IMG/VR virus record: IMGVR_UViG_3300043775_000129
Location: 1 to 26,531 of that record
Length of the DNA stretch: 26,531 nt
Reading direction: 5' to 3' (one strand)
Source: a virus
In this document: positions 1-7,969 of the stretch, one piece after another
Layout: each line of letters starts with the position of its first letter
How positions within the stretch are numbered: position 1 is the stretch's first letter
Made by a program: the position numbers and the translations under genes
The notes under the pieces: model-generated
The model's input: only the letters and a program-made list of their open reading frames with translations
Told to the model about the DNA's origin: nothing
Database searches by the model: none

Positions 1-372
1 TTAGAAAAGATTGAGATTGAAGATATGCGTTCAGCACTTCTTGGGTCTCTTACTGCATACACTCAAGCAATTCCACAGATGGCTACTCAAGGCCAGGATG
101 CTTCAGAAGTAGTACGTAAAATTGCGGCTGTGATTAAGGCACGCCAAAAGGGACAGGCACTAGAGGATGCGATTGAAGCAACCTTTGCCCCACAACCGCA
201 ACCAGTTCCTCCTGCTGGAGTACCACAAGCGGTTGAGCAACCGTCCCCTGCTCCCGAAGGTGCTCTAGCAGGAGGCACTCTCCCTCCAGAGCAACCTCAA
301 GATATCCAAAGTTTACTATCAAGTTTGACATCAGGCGGTAATGCTACCGCAAGAGTAACAACTAGACAATAA
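1..372 (+). CDS. Portal protein, C-terminal fragment (probable)
   Basis: The frame is open from base 1 to the stop at 370-372, so the gene begins upstream of the window and only about 123 C-terminal residues are visible. They form a charged helical stretch (about residues 1-55) followed by a Pro/Gln/Ala-rich tail and a Ser/Thr-rich end. Nothing in this tail is diagnostic alone. The portal call rests on position: it lies directly upstream of a protease-like gene, the internal virion proteins, the scaffold and the capsid gene, where tailed phages place the portal, and portal C-termini are often helical with a disordered Pro-rich tail. The ATG at 25 is internal to the frame and has no convincing ribosome site. 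It could instead be another head protein. Confidence 0.5.
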   Translation, partial: LEKIEIEDMRSALLGSLTAYTQAIPQMATQGQDASEVVRKIAAVIKARQKGQALEDAIEATFAPQPQPVPPAGVPQAVEQPSPAPEGALAGGTLPPEQPQDIQSLLSSLTSGGNATARVTTRQ

Positions 373-386
373 GAAAGTAGGGGACA

Positions 387-932
387 ATGACAACTATTAT
401 TGGCGTGCAACGTGATGATAGTTGTATCATGGTTGCCGATAGTTTAGTAAGTGATGATACTGGCCGTCTTTGGTCACATCCAGATATGACTAAGTTGAAT
501 GAACGCGGAGCGTTTATCATCGGTGGTTCTGGAGAAGTATCACCTTGCGATATTGCTCAGCATATTTGGGAACCACCAGTTCTCACAGTAAAAGATAAAA
601 AAGATGTTTACCATTTTATGATTACGAAGGCAATGCCTTCACTTCGTGAATGCTTAAAAGCTAATGGCTTTAACTTTGATGAACCACAAGACAAAGATAG
701 CGGTTCTCGCTTTCAATTCTTGATGGCTGTCAATGGTGAGTTATTTGACATCGGTGACGATTTGTCAGTGATGCGCAATGGGGACGGGTTTTACGGCGTA
801 GGTTCTGGTGCGCCGATAGCACTTGGTGCACTACATGCTGGAGCGGAACCAGTAGAAGCGGTAGAGATTGCTGCTAAGTTAAGTATTTATTCAGCAGGCC
901 CGTTTCAAATTAAAACACAATATTCTAAGTAG
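387..932 (+). CDS. HslV/proteasome beta-like Ntn hydrolase, candidate head-maturation peptidase
   Basis: A 181-aa protein with the layout of HslV and 20S proteasome beta subunits. It starts Met-Thr-Thr-Ile, so removal of Met exposes Thr1, the family's catalytic nucleophile, without a propeptide. Counting from that Thr, VAD puts Asp at 17, a Lys (TKL) lies at 35 near the usual Lys33, the strand IIGGSGE carries the oxyanion Gly region at 45-48, and GVGSGAP marks the conserved Ser/Gly segment near 120. The usual C-terminal Asp/Ser pair is not obvious. Length is close to HslV (about 175 aa). The ribosome site is GGGGACA before ATG. Its slot right after the portal gene is where phages encode prohead proteases, so a role in capsid or scaffold processing is the natural inference. 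Protection against host proteolysis is an alternative. Confidence 0.75.
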   Translation: MTTIIGVQRDDSCIMVADSLVSDDTGRLWSHPDMTKLNERGAFIIGGSGEVSPCDIAQHIWEPPVLTVKDKKDVYHFMITKAMPSLRECLKANGFNFDEPQDKDSGSRFQFLMAVNGELFDIGDDLSVMRNGDGFYGVGSGAPIALGALHAGAEPVEAVEIAAKLSIYSAGPFQIKTQYSK

Positions 933-940
933 GAGGAACA

Positions 941-1402
941 ATGGCTGGAAATCAGAATAGTGGCGGTATGCGCCCAACTGCTCCACAGAACAATCCTGCT
1001 AATGTATCAGGAACTGGTGGCGCAGGCCAATCAGGTCAAGCTATTCGTCCTTACACAGGTATGCCTTACGGCCAAGGACAAGCTTTGACGCAACAACAAC
1101 AAGCCGCTCCTATGGCTCGAGGCGCGATGCCAACTCCATCAGGAATAAGTTTGCCATCTGTCCCACAGCTAACTGACCCAACACAGAATCCTGGCCAGGA
1201 CATAAGTTTTGGTGCCGATGCTGGACCTGGACCAGGAACTGAAGCGTTACAAATTCCTAGTAATATGATGCCTGATAACACACAAGCAAATAAAACTCTT
1301 GATTCATATTACCCAGTAATGAGCTTTATCAGCTCACGTCCCTCTACATCAGCAGAGACACGTCAAGTTCTGTCGTTGTTAATGCGTGGACGCGGTGCTT
1401 AA
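941..1402 (+). CDS. Low-complexity Gln/Pro/Gly-rich structural protein, unknown function
   Basis: This 153-aa protein has a long disordered N-terminal part rich in Gly, Gln, Asn and Pro (for example QALTQQQQAA near residue 50) and a short ordered-looking C-terminus with the segment SYYPVMSFISSRPSTSAETR (residues 122-141) followed by a basic tail. I recognise no domain. It has a good ribosome site (AGGAGG, 931-936) and its stop codon overlaps the start of the next gene (TAATG), so it is probably made in step with the large virion protein downstream. A linker or assembly helper for the ejection proteins is a guess from position. Confidence 0.7.
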   Translation: MAGNQNSGGMRPTAPQNNPANVSGTGGAGQSGQAIRPYTGMPYGQGQALTQQQQAAPMARGAMPTPSGISLPSVPQLTDPTQNPGQDISFGADAGPGPGTEALQIPSNMMPDNTQANKTLDSYYPVMSFISSRPSTSAETRQVLSLLMRGRGA

Positions 1403-4400
1403 TGAGTGTATGGAATCGCATTGGTGACCTTGCTAAAGGAACCACTGACTGGCTTGGCGATGTAGCTTTAGGTATTGCTTCCCCAGCTAAGTTTGTGTGG
1501 GACGTAGCAACTGCTCCATTGAATGACCGTGAAGAATTTAATGGTTTCTTTAATTCTATCCAGCAAGCTGGAATTGATTTTACAAAAAACGTAACACGTC
1601 CAATTGGTGGAGTCCTTGCTGCCATTGATAAGACAAATCAGAATTTAATTCGTCAACCTCTAAGCGCTTTACTAGTAGGTTCATCTACTGGTCAATGGTC
1701 AAGAGCCTGGGAAAATCGCAACAAGATTTCTTTTGGTCAAGCTGCCGCAGCCGCTAGTGGTGGGGGAATCATTGGACTGCTTCCAGATTCAATAACACCT
1801 GAATTCATGGATAGCAACTTTGATATATTCGATGAAGCTTCACGCAAGCGTGCTTTCGAAAATAGCCTATACGGCAAAATTGTTTCAGGTCTTGGCGATA
1901 CAGCTATCCAACTAGTTGGCGATGTATCAATCATCGGTGGTAAATTTGTTAAGGCTCAAAAGGCTGCTGATTCAGCATTTGAAGCAATCACAGCAATTCG
2001 TGAAGCTAAAGCAATTGACCCAACATGGATTTCTTTGGCTAGTAAAGAAGCCTTACGCTATGATAAACTAGCCGAGGACTTTGCTGCTAACGATGCCATT
2101 TGGGCAGCTAATCATCCTTGGGTGAAAGCAAGTAACAATGAAGCCAGCGTCGCGTACCTTCTTGGGCTAACAGCAACTAAAGAAGAAGCGCTCAACACAA
2201 TGCAGGCATTGCTTGGCGATAAGACTGGCATCGGTAAACTAGATGAATTAAAGCGTCCAGATATTACTGAGCCATTGCGTATCGCTAACGGAGAACTATC
2301 ACGCAGCCAGCTTAAGACATTGCTTAACGAAGAGCGTAAAATTGTATCCTCTCAAGAGGAGGGGATGTTACCGCTTAATCTTCGTACTCCAGAAGAAATT
2401 GCGGCTGACCGTGAATTTATAGTAGCTTGGGCAAAACATGATAAGTATGTGGATAAGTTATTTGAGCTATCAGCTGAAGCGCCTTTCAGTAAAGGTATTG
2501 GTAAGTTTGGTCAAGTAGTTGGACGTGAGTTAGCAACAGCTCGCACAATTCCTTTCCATAGCCAAGAAGTTGGATTCGCCCGTACTGATGTTTATCAACC
2601 AACTCCATTCCATAAACTTTATTCAAAGATAAGCTGGTCACAAGGTGAGCGTCCTAGCGGCATGGTTAACCTAAACGAAGGTGACTCAATCCGCGAAGTG
2701 ACAGCTATTGTAAATAGACTGGTCACATTGTCTAAGACTGGAAACGCACTAACACGTATTTTTAATGCTGACTCTTCATTTACATTTGATGACGCAGCTA
2801 AATATCTTGAAGACTATGCCGCCGCTGCTTCTCCTGAAGCGCGTGGCAATATCATCAACGCATTAGAGCACCGTGGTTATAAAGTAATCGCGCAAAAGTA
2901 TGGCATCGATGCCGATACAGCAGTAAGACTTTATGACCATCACATAACAACCCGTACAGGTAAGCTACGTGAGGCAAAAGAAGAAGGCTTCTTATTCGAC
3001 GCTGAAACAAACGCTATGATTAAAGTGCCAATCTTTGAATCACAGACAGCTAATATTTTACCAGTCGCAGACTTCGATACAATCGATAAAGTCCTTCGCA
3101 CTCAAGCTAGCACAATTAAGGCAATTGGTTTCAACGGCTCACGCCTAGTTGAAGAAGCAAGCGACCTATGGAAGGCTTCAGTTCTCTTGCGACTAGGTTA
3201 TCCTGTTCGTAACGCAATTGATTCGCAGCTTCGCATCATGGCAACTGTCGGAGCTATGGCTAGCATCCGTCATTTTGCCGATGGCTCACGCAATCTTACG
3301 TCAAATGTTGCAGATAGTAATCTGGGAACTCGTATTGTTGACCGATTTAAGCGTGTTGAAAAGCTTGATTACAAATCTGTTAAGAATAGTGTACAAGAAC
3401 TAGGTCGCGAGATTGAAGTTCACAAGGTTGATATAGAAAAGTATAATGATTTGCTAAATCAAAATCCTGGAGATTTAAATATCCTTGGTAAATTATCATC
3501 TACTCAATCAATTTTAAGAAATAAACTTGTAGCCTATGAGGCTAACAGCGCAACTCTTGGAAAATTTGAAAGTTCGCTGACTCCTGGAGGCAAGAAGACA
3601 ATTGCTCAGGGTGAGTTCCGTGTGTCTTCTGTAATCCAAGGCGCCGAAGGTTTAGAGTATAAAGTTTATGACGCATTTGGTAGCCCTAACGGTGAACTGT
3701 ACCGTGAGTTAAACTCATCAGAGCGTTCTTTCACCGCACTTCTTGAAGATTATTCAAAGTTGTACGGAGCAAACGTGGGTTCAAAGGGTCGCGGTATCGT
3801 GCGTCCAGAGGATACCAACTACTACACTGACTGGGCCCGCACAATTAACGAAGATTTTGCCAACTCTACTGTAGCCCGTCAGCTAGTCGAGGGTAAGAGT
3901 CCTGAAGATGTAGCCAAGTTGCTAGAAGACAACCAAGCACTGCGTGCTCGTTTAGGTATTGGTAGAGATTCAGCACTTGAGCATGTATATCAAGTAAAGG
4001 GTTTTGTAGATAACTACATTCCACAAGGTTCTGGTATCCGTGAACAGATGATAGGCAATAAGCCTGGAGAACTGACACGCATTACACCTGAGTTTTTGCG
4101 TAACGCTATAAAGAACCCAGACGAATTGCCTGTTATTCATGGACATCTACTAGATGAGAACTTGAATGCACGAAGCTCTAAAGCAATTAAGAATTTACGT
4201 GGAGAGATATTTAAGTATCTTGGCACAATGCCTGAAAATGCTTGGGCACGTCACCCACTATTCGTTGACCTGTATCAAAAGTCAATTAAAGAACGTATTG
4301 CTACAATGGAACAGCTTAAGGGTGGAGTATTCACCCGTGAAGAGTTTGATGAGATTCAATACGGACTTGAAAAGGCAGCTCGCGCTGATGCGCTCAAGGG

Positions 4401-5994
4401 CGTTAAGGGTATTCTGTACAACGTAGAGCGTCGTACTAATGCTGCGCAGATGTTGCGCTTTGTATCTCCATTCTTCTCAGCACAAGAGAACGCAATCAAG
4501 ACTTGGTTCAAGATTGCTTCAGATAACCCAGTTATCATCAACCGTGCTGCGCTAGTTTGGACCGCGCCTAACCGCATTGGTATAGCAACTGACGAAAATG
4601 GCAACCAAGTTCCAAAGGAAAAGGCTTTACAGAATTCAGACACTATGTGGTTTGAAGTTCCTGGTGGATTAAAGAAGTTGCCTATCATTGGTAAGGGATT
4701 GTCATCTCTTGACCGCATTGGTGTGACTAAGCAGAGTTTAGATGTTGCCTTCCAGGGTAATCCATTTGGCGTAAGCATTGGTCCCTTGGTGTCTATCCCT
4801 GTATCTAATGTAATGAAGTTGGCTCCAGACCTAAGTAAGGTTATTGGCTTCGCTTTTCCTTATGGTCCAGATGCTTCCATTAAAGCTATCCTACCTACAT
4901 ACTTGAAGCGTGCGTTTGACTTAGCACAGGGCCAGAACAGCTCTGATTATGCTAAGACATACCAGCTAATCTGGCTAACAGAACAGCATAAGGCCCGTGA
5001 TAACGGAACTCCTTATCTAACTGAAGCAGATGTAAAAGATTTAACTGACAAGTACTACATGATGCGTACTACTGCCAACCTAGTGCTACCGTTCGCACCA
5101 CAGTTCGATAGTCCATATAAGTACTACATCGACAAGTGGCATGAATACAGCCAGACATATGGCATCGACGCTGATGCTAAGTTCCTTGAGGACTATCCAG
5201 ACTTCTTTGAATTCTCCACAAGTATGAGTAAGAACCCTACAGGTTCGAATGCTACTATGGATGCAGTTCAGAATGCCAAGCAGTATAGTGGATTAATCTC
5301 AGAACTAACTGGTGATAATCCACAACTTGTTGGCTTAATAACTAATAATGCTGGCGCTGCTAAGTTTAATCCTACCGCTTACTGGTGGCAGGAAGAGACA
5401 AGCATTAGCCCTGGAACATCAGAGAAGTTCCGTGGCAAGTCTACACCAGCGGAAGCTATCAAGAAGAATGAAGCCCGTAAGGGTTGGGCAATTTATCGCA
5501 AGATGAATACCATTATTGATGCTAAGCTAGCCGAACGCGGGCTAACATCAATTGAACAAGCAGGAGCTGAGGACCTAAAGTATAGCAAGCAAGTAATGAT
5601 TCAGGCTATGGCTACTACTAAAGACCCAGTAACTGGTGAATCAACTGGTCAATCCAGTGCTTGGTATGAAGATTACAAGGATACTGATGGGCTAAAGTCG
5701 GCAAGTAATGTTGCTGGACTCCGCAAGATTATTGCTAACCCAAAGTTTATGGCAGATAATGGTGAAGACCCTACTTGGAAATCAGTTGCTATCTACTTAC
5801 AATTAAGAGACAAACTAGCAAGTACTCTATCAGTGCGCCCTTCGGCATCAATAGATGCTAAGGCTAACGCAGACCTGAAGTATATGCTTGATAGTTATGT
5901 ATCACAGCTTAAGGCTGGAGATTTAGAGTTCGCAGATATCTACGAAAGATTCTTATCACAAGATAAAATCTACGACAAGTACTTAGGACAATAA
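1402..5994 (+). CDS. Giant 1530-aa internal virion (ejection-type) protein
   Basis: This is the largest gene in the window, 1530 aa, mostly predicted alpha-helical with Ala/Glu/Lys-rich stretches and no signal peptide. The N-terminus is amphipathic (WNRIGDLAKGTTDWLGDVAL) and a Gly-rich hydrophobic segment lies near residues 110-130. A charged helical, probably coiled segment falls around residues 650-710. Around 595-620 is LWKASVLLRLGYPVRN and around 1020-1040 a hydrophobic PFFSAQENAIKTWFKIA; both look like membrane-active or packing helices. Lying between portal and scaffold and followed by three more helical proteins, it fits an ejection protein carried inside the head and delivered with DNA, in the manner of T7 gp16. 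It is unlikely to be a tape measure because no tail-tube genes accompany it. No lytic transglycosylase motif was recognised. Confidence 0.65.
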   Translation: MSVWNRIGDLAKGTTDWLGDVALGIASPAKFVWDVATAPLNDREEFNGFFNSIQQAGIDFTKNVTRPIGGVLAAIDKTNQNLIRQPLSALLVGSSTGQWSRAWENRNKISFGQAAAAASGGGIIGLLPDSITPEFMDSNFDIFDEASRKRAFENSLYGKIVSGLGDTAIQLVGDVSIIGGKFVKAQKAADSAFEAITAIREAKAIDPTWISLASKEALRYDKLAEDFAANDAIWAANHPWVKASNNEASVAYLLGLTATKEEALNTMQALLGDKTGIGKLDELKRPDITEPLRIANGELSRSQLKTLLNEERKIVSSQEEGMLPLNLRTPEEIAADREFIVAWAKHDKYVDKLFELSAEAPFSKGIGKFGQVVGRELATARTIPFHSQEVGFARTDVYQPTPFHKLYSKISWSQGERPSGMVNLNEGDSIREVTAIVNRLVTLSKTGNALTRIFNADSSFTFDDAAKYLEDYAAAASPEARGNIINALEHRGYKVIAQKYGIDADTAVRLYDHHITTRTGKLREAKEEGFLFDAETNAMIKVPIFESQTANILPVADFDTIDKVLRTQASTIKAIGFNGSRLVEEASDLWKASVLLRLGYPVRNAIDSQLRIMATVGAMASIRHFADGSRNLTSNVADSNLGTRIVDRFKRVEKLDYKSVKNSVQELGREIEVHKVDIEKYNDLLNQNPGDLNILGKLSSTQSILRNKLVAYEANSATLGKFESSLTPGGKKTIAQGEFRVSSVIQGAEGLEYKVYDAFGSPNGELYRELNSSERSFTALLEDYSKLYGANVGSKGRGIVRPEDTNYYTDWARTINEDFANSTVARQLVEGKSPEDVAKLLEDNQALRARLGIGRDSALEHVYQVKGFVDNYIPQGSGIREQMIGNKPGELTRITPEFLRNAIKNPDELPVIHGHLLDENLNARSSKAIKNLRGEIFKYLGTMPENAWARHPLFVDLYQKSIKERIATMEQLKGGVFTREEFDEIQYGLEKAARADALKGVKGILYNVERRTNAAQMLRFVSPFFSAQENAIKTWFKIASDNPVIINRAALVWTAPNRIGIATDENGNQVPKEKALQNSDTMWFEVPGGLKKLPIIGKGLSSLDRIGVTKQSLDVAFQGNPFGVSIGPLVSIPVSNVMKLAPDLSKVIGFAFPYGPDASIKAILPTYLKRAFDLAQGQNSSDYAKTYQLIWLTEQHKARDNGTPYLTEADVKDLTDKYYMMRTTANLVLPFAPQFDSPYKYYIDKWHEYSQTYGIDADAKFLEDYPDFFEFSTSMSKNPTGSNATMDAVQNAKQYSGLISELTGDNPQLVGLITNNAGAAKFNPTAYWWQEETSISPGTSEKFRGKSTPAEAIKKNEARKGWAIYRKMNTIIDAKLAERGLTSIEQAGAEDLKYSKQVMIQAMATTKDPVTGESTGQSSAWYEDYKDTDGLKSASNVAGLRKIIANPKFMADNGEDPTWKSVAIYLQLRDKLASTLSVRPSASIDAKANADLKYMLDSYVSQLKAGDLEFADIYERFLSQDKIYDKYLGQ

Positions 5995-7052
5995 TGGCTA
6001 ACACACAACAACAACAGAAGCAGGCTCTTGCTAAAGAGATTCAGACTCTGCAATTACAGCTCAGTTGGGCCACGCAATCTGGCGACAACACACTTACTGC
6101 TGAAGAAAAAGCCACTGTTAGAACTAGAGTTAATAAACTTAAGGCTCGTTTAAGTTCAGCAAAAGCAGAAATAGCCGCTATAAATAAGGCTCAGGCTGAT
6201 ACTAAGGCAGCAGAAGATGAAGCAGCTAAGATTAAGAAGAATGAAGTTGTTGTAACCCCAGCAATGGCTGCCAAAGGTATTGACCCTGACTTGCTACAAC
6301 TTGCCAAGTCAGCTGGTATGGCTATTACTCCAGAATCTATTCTGCCTGGAAATGTTTCAAGTGGCGCATTTGTATACCTAGGAACAAAACAAAAAGTAAC
6401 CTATCCACTTGGGCCAGATGGTAAGCCAATTAAGGGTGCAAAGAAGTTTACTCTAACTTCTAAGCCAAATGTGGGATTTGTCAACAATGTTTATAAAGAA
6501 TTCTGGTCTGACGAGGCAGTAAAAGCTAAAGTAAAGTCAGCCATGGTACGTGCTGGTAGGACAGATGTTAATGATATAACAGCCTATGCTCAATGGCAGC
6601 AAGTCGTTAATGCTTCTGCGGAACTTTACTCTACTGGAGCCAAGCTAACTCCTATGGATATTCTCAACCAGACTATGACTAATAGCGGTACAGCTAATCT
6701 ACCTGACCGCAATATAACCAAGATTGACTCACAGATTACCAATGCTATTGCTAACGCAGCATTCCAGTCAGCATACATGCGCGATGGGACAGAAGAAGAA
6801 ATTAAGGATATCCTCAAGAAAGCAGGCATTGATAAGATGATTGCTGAGGGTACTGTCACCACAACCAAGAAGGTTAAGAATCCTAAGACTGGTCAGTTGG
6901 AAAATGTGACTACAACTACACCAGGATTTAATGCTCAGACCGCACAGATGTCTATTGAAGATAAACTTAAAGAACTCAACCCAGATGAATTCGACCGCAC
7001 AAAGCGTATCGACTTTGCAAGCTGGATATCTAAGAATGTGGCGGGTGCATAA
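5994..7052 (+). CDS. Coiled-coil virion protein, probable ejection complex partner
   Basis: A 352-aa protein. Residues 1-85 are a Gln/Lys/Ala-rich coiled coil (LAKEIQTLQLQLSW, VRTRVNKLKARLSSAKAEIA). A middle segment has short beta-like stretches (GAFVYLGTKQKVTYPL), and the rest is helical with a Thr-rich linker near 295-310. There is no catalytic motif. Its ATG shares the last A of the previous stop (TAATG), and the next gene is joined the same way, so the 1530-, 352-, 305- and 546-aa proteins should be made in a coupled series. Family resemblance is only to unannotated phage virion proteins; the role in a DNA-ejection complex is inferred from order and helical character. Confidence 0.6.
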   Translation: MANTQQQQKQALAKEIQTLQLQLSWATQSGDNTLTAEEKATVRTRVNKLKARLSSAKAEIAAINKAQADTKAAEDEAAKIKKNEVVVTPAMAAKGIDPDLLQLAKSAGMAITPESILPGNVSSGAFVYLGTKQKVTYPLGPDGKPIKGAKKFTLTSKPNVGFVNNVYKEFWSDEAVKAKVKSAMVRAGRTDVNDITAYAQWQQVVNASAELYSTGAKLTPMDILNQTMTNSGTANLPDRNITKIDSQITNAIANAAFQSAYMRDGTEEEIKDILKKAGIDKMIAEGTVTTTKKVKNPKTGQLENVTTTTPGFNAQTAQMSIEDKLKELNPDEFDRTKRIDFASWISKNVAGA

Positions 7053-7969
7053 TGGTTATTGCTACGAACATAATTGATGGTGGTGGTGGCGGTGGCGGTG
7101 CTGGCATTAATGACGGCAAAGGTGTTGAGACTGCAGCTAACTATGGTATCAGCGAGGCACTATTAAACGACCCAATCTATGGTGAAGAACTAGGCGCGGT
7201 GTACGCTTTCTTTAAAAGCAATAACATTGGCGCGGCACTAGACGCACTATTTAAGACAAAGTACTATACTACTTTAAGCGGAACAGTACGTTCACGTTTA
7301 AAGGAAAAAACCACACAGTTTGAAGTGTACAAAGACAGCCTTAAGAAGTATGGTTTAGCATCTCGTAAGCGTCTAGTATCTTCTGGTATCAAGATGTCGC
7401 AAACTGAATTCGATAGACTTATTGAAAAAGCATATGACTTGGGCATGGATGACAATCAGCTTGACCAGTTCTTATTAACATCAGGTAAGATTACTGGCTT
7501 TGGTGGTAATGTTCTCGGTGATACATCTGCTTTAAAGAACTACGCATCATCATTCGGCGTAGATAGTTATCTAAATAAAAGCTACTGGGAACAGAAGCAA
7601 AAGGATTTGTTTGCTGGCACAACAACAATAGATGACATTCAAGCAGAGATTCGCATGAAGTCTGCTAGCGCATTCCCTGCCTATGCTGAACAGATTAATA
7701 ATGGTGTCTCGGTAGACTCACTTGCGTCTGCTTATAAGGGTGCCATCAGTACTATCCTAGAGGTAGACCCAGATTCAGTTACTTATAATAACCCATATTT
7801 GCGCCGAGCATTACAGGCTGTAGGCTCAGATGGTAAGCCAACAGTAGTACCTGTTTGGCAATTTGAGCGTGACCTACGCTCTACGAAGGAATGGGAATAT
7901 ACAGATAACGCAATTGCTTACACAGATAATGTATCTATGAAAATACTTAGAGATATGGGGCTTGCTTAA
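7052..7969 (+). CDS. Helical virion protein with N-terminal poly-Gly, unknown function
   Basis: 305 aa. After MVIATNIID comes a run of seven glycines and then a helical body without transmembrane segments or recognised motifs. The segment DLFAGTTTIDDIQAEIRM (about 188-205) followed by SAFPAYAEQINNGVS resembles the repeated helical units seen in other actinophage-type internal proteins, but I cannot name a family. It is joined by TAATG overlaps on both sides, between the coiled-coil protein and the LysM protein. It is probably a component of the same particle-internal complex. The glycine run is encoded by a GGT/GGC microsatellite that could change length. Confidence 0.6.
   Translation: MVIATNIIDGGGGGGGAGINDGKGVETAANYGISEALLNDPIYGEELGAVYAFFKSNNIGAALDALFKTKYYTTLSGTVRSRLKEKTTQFEVYKDSLKKYGLASRKRLVSSGIKMSQTEFDRLIEKAYDLGMDDNQLDQFLLTSGKITGFGGNVLGDTSALKNYASSFGVDSYLNKSYWEQKQKDLFAGTTTIDDIQAEIRMKSASAFPAYAEQINNGVSVDSLASAYKGAISTILEVDPDSVTYNNPYLRRALQAVGSDGKPTVVPVWQFERDLRSTKEWEYTDNAIAYTDNVSMKILRDMGLA
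7079..7099 (+). repeat. GGN trinucleotide run coding seven glycines
   Basis: Seven consecutive glycine codons (GGT and GGC) near the 5' end of the 305-aa virion gene. Length changes in multiples of three would keep the frame. Confidence 0.8.
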
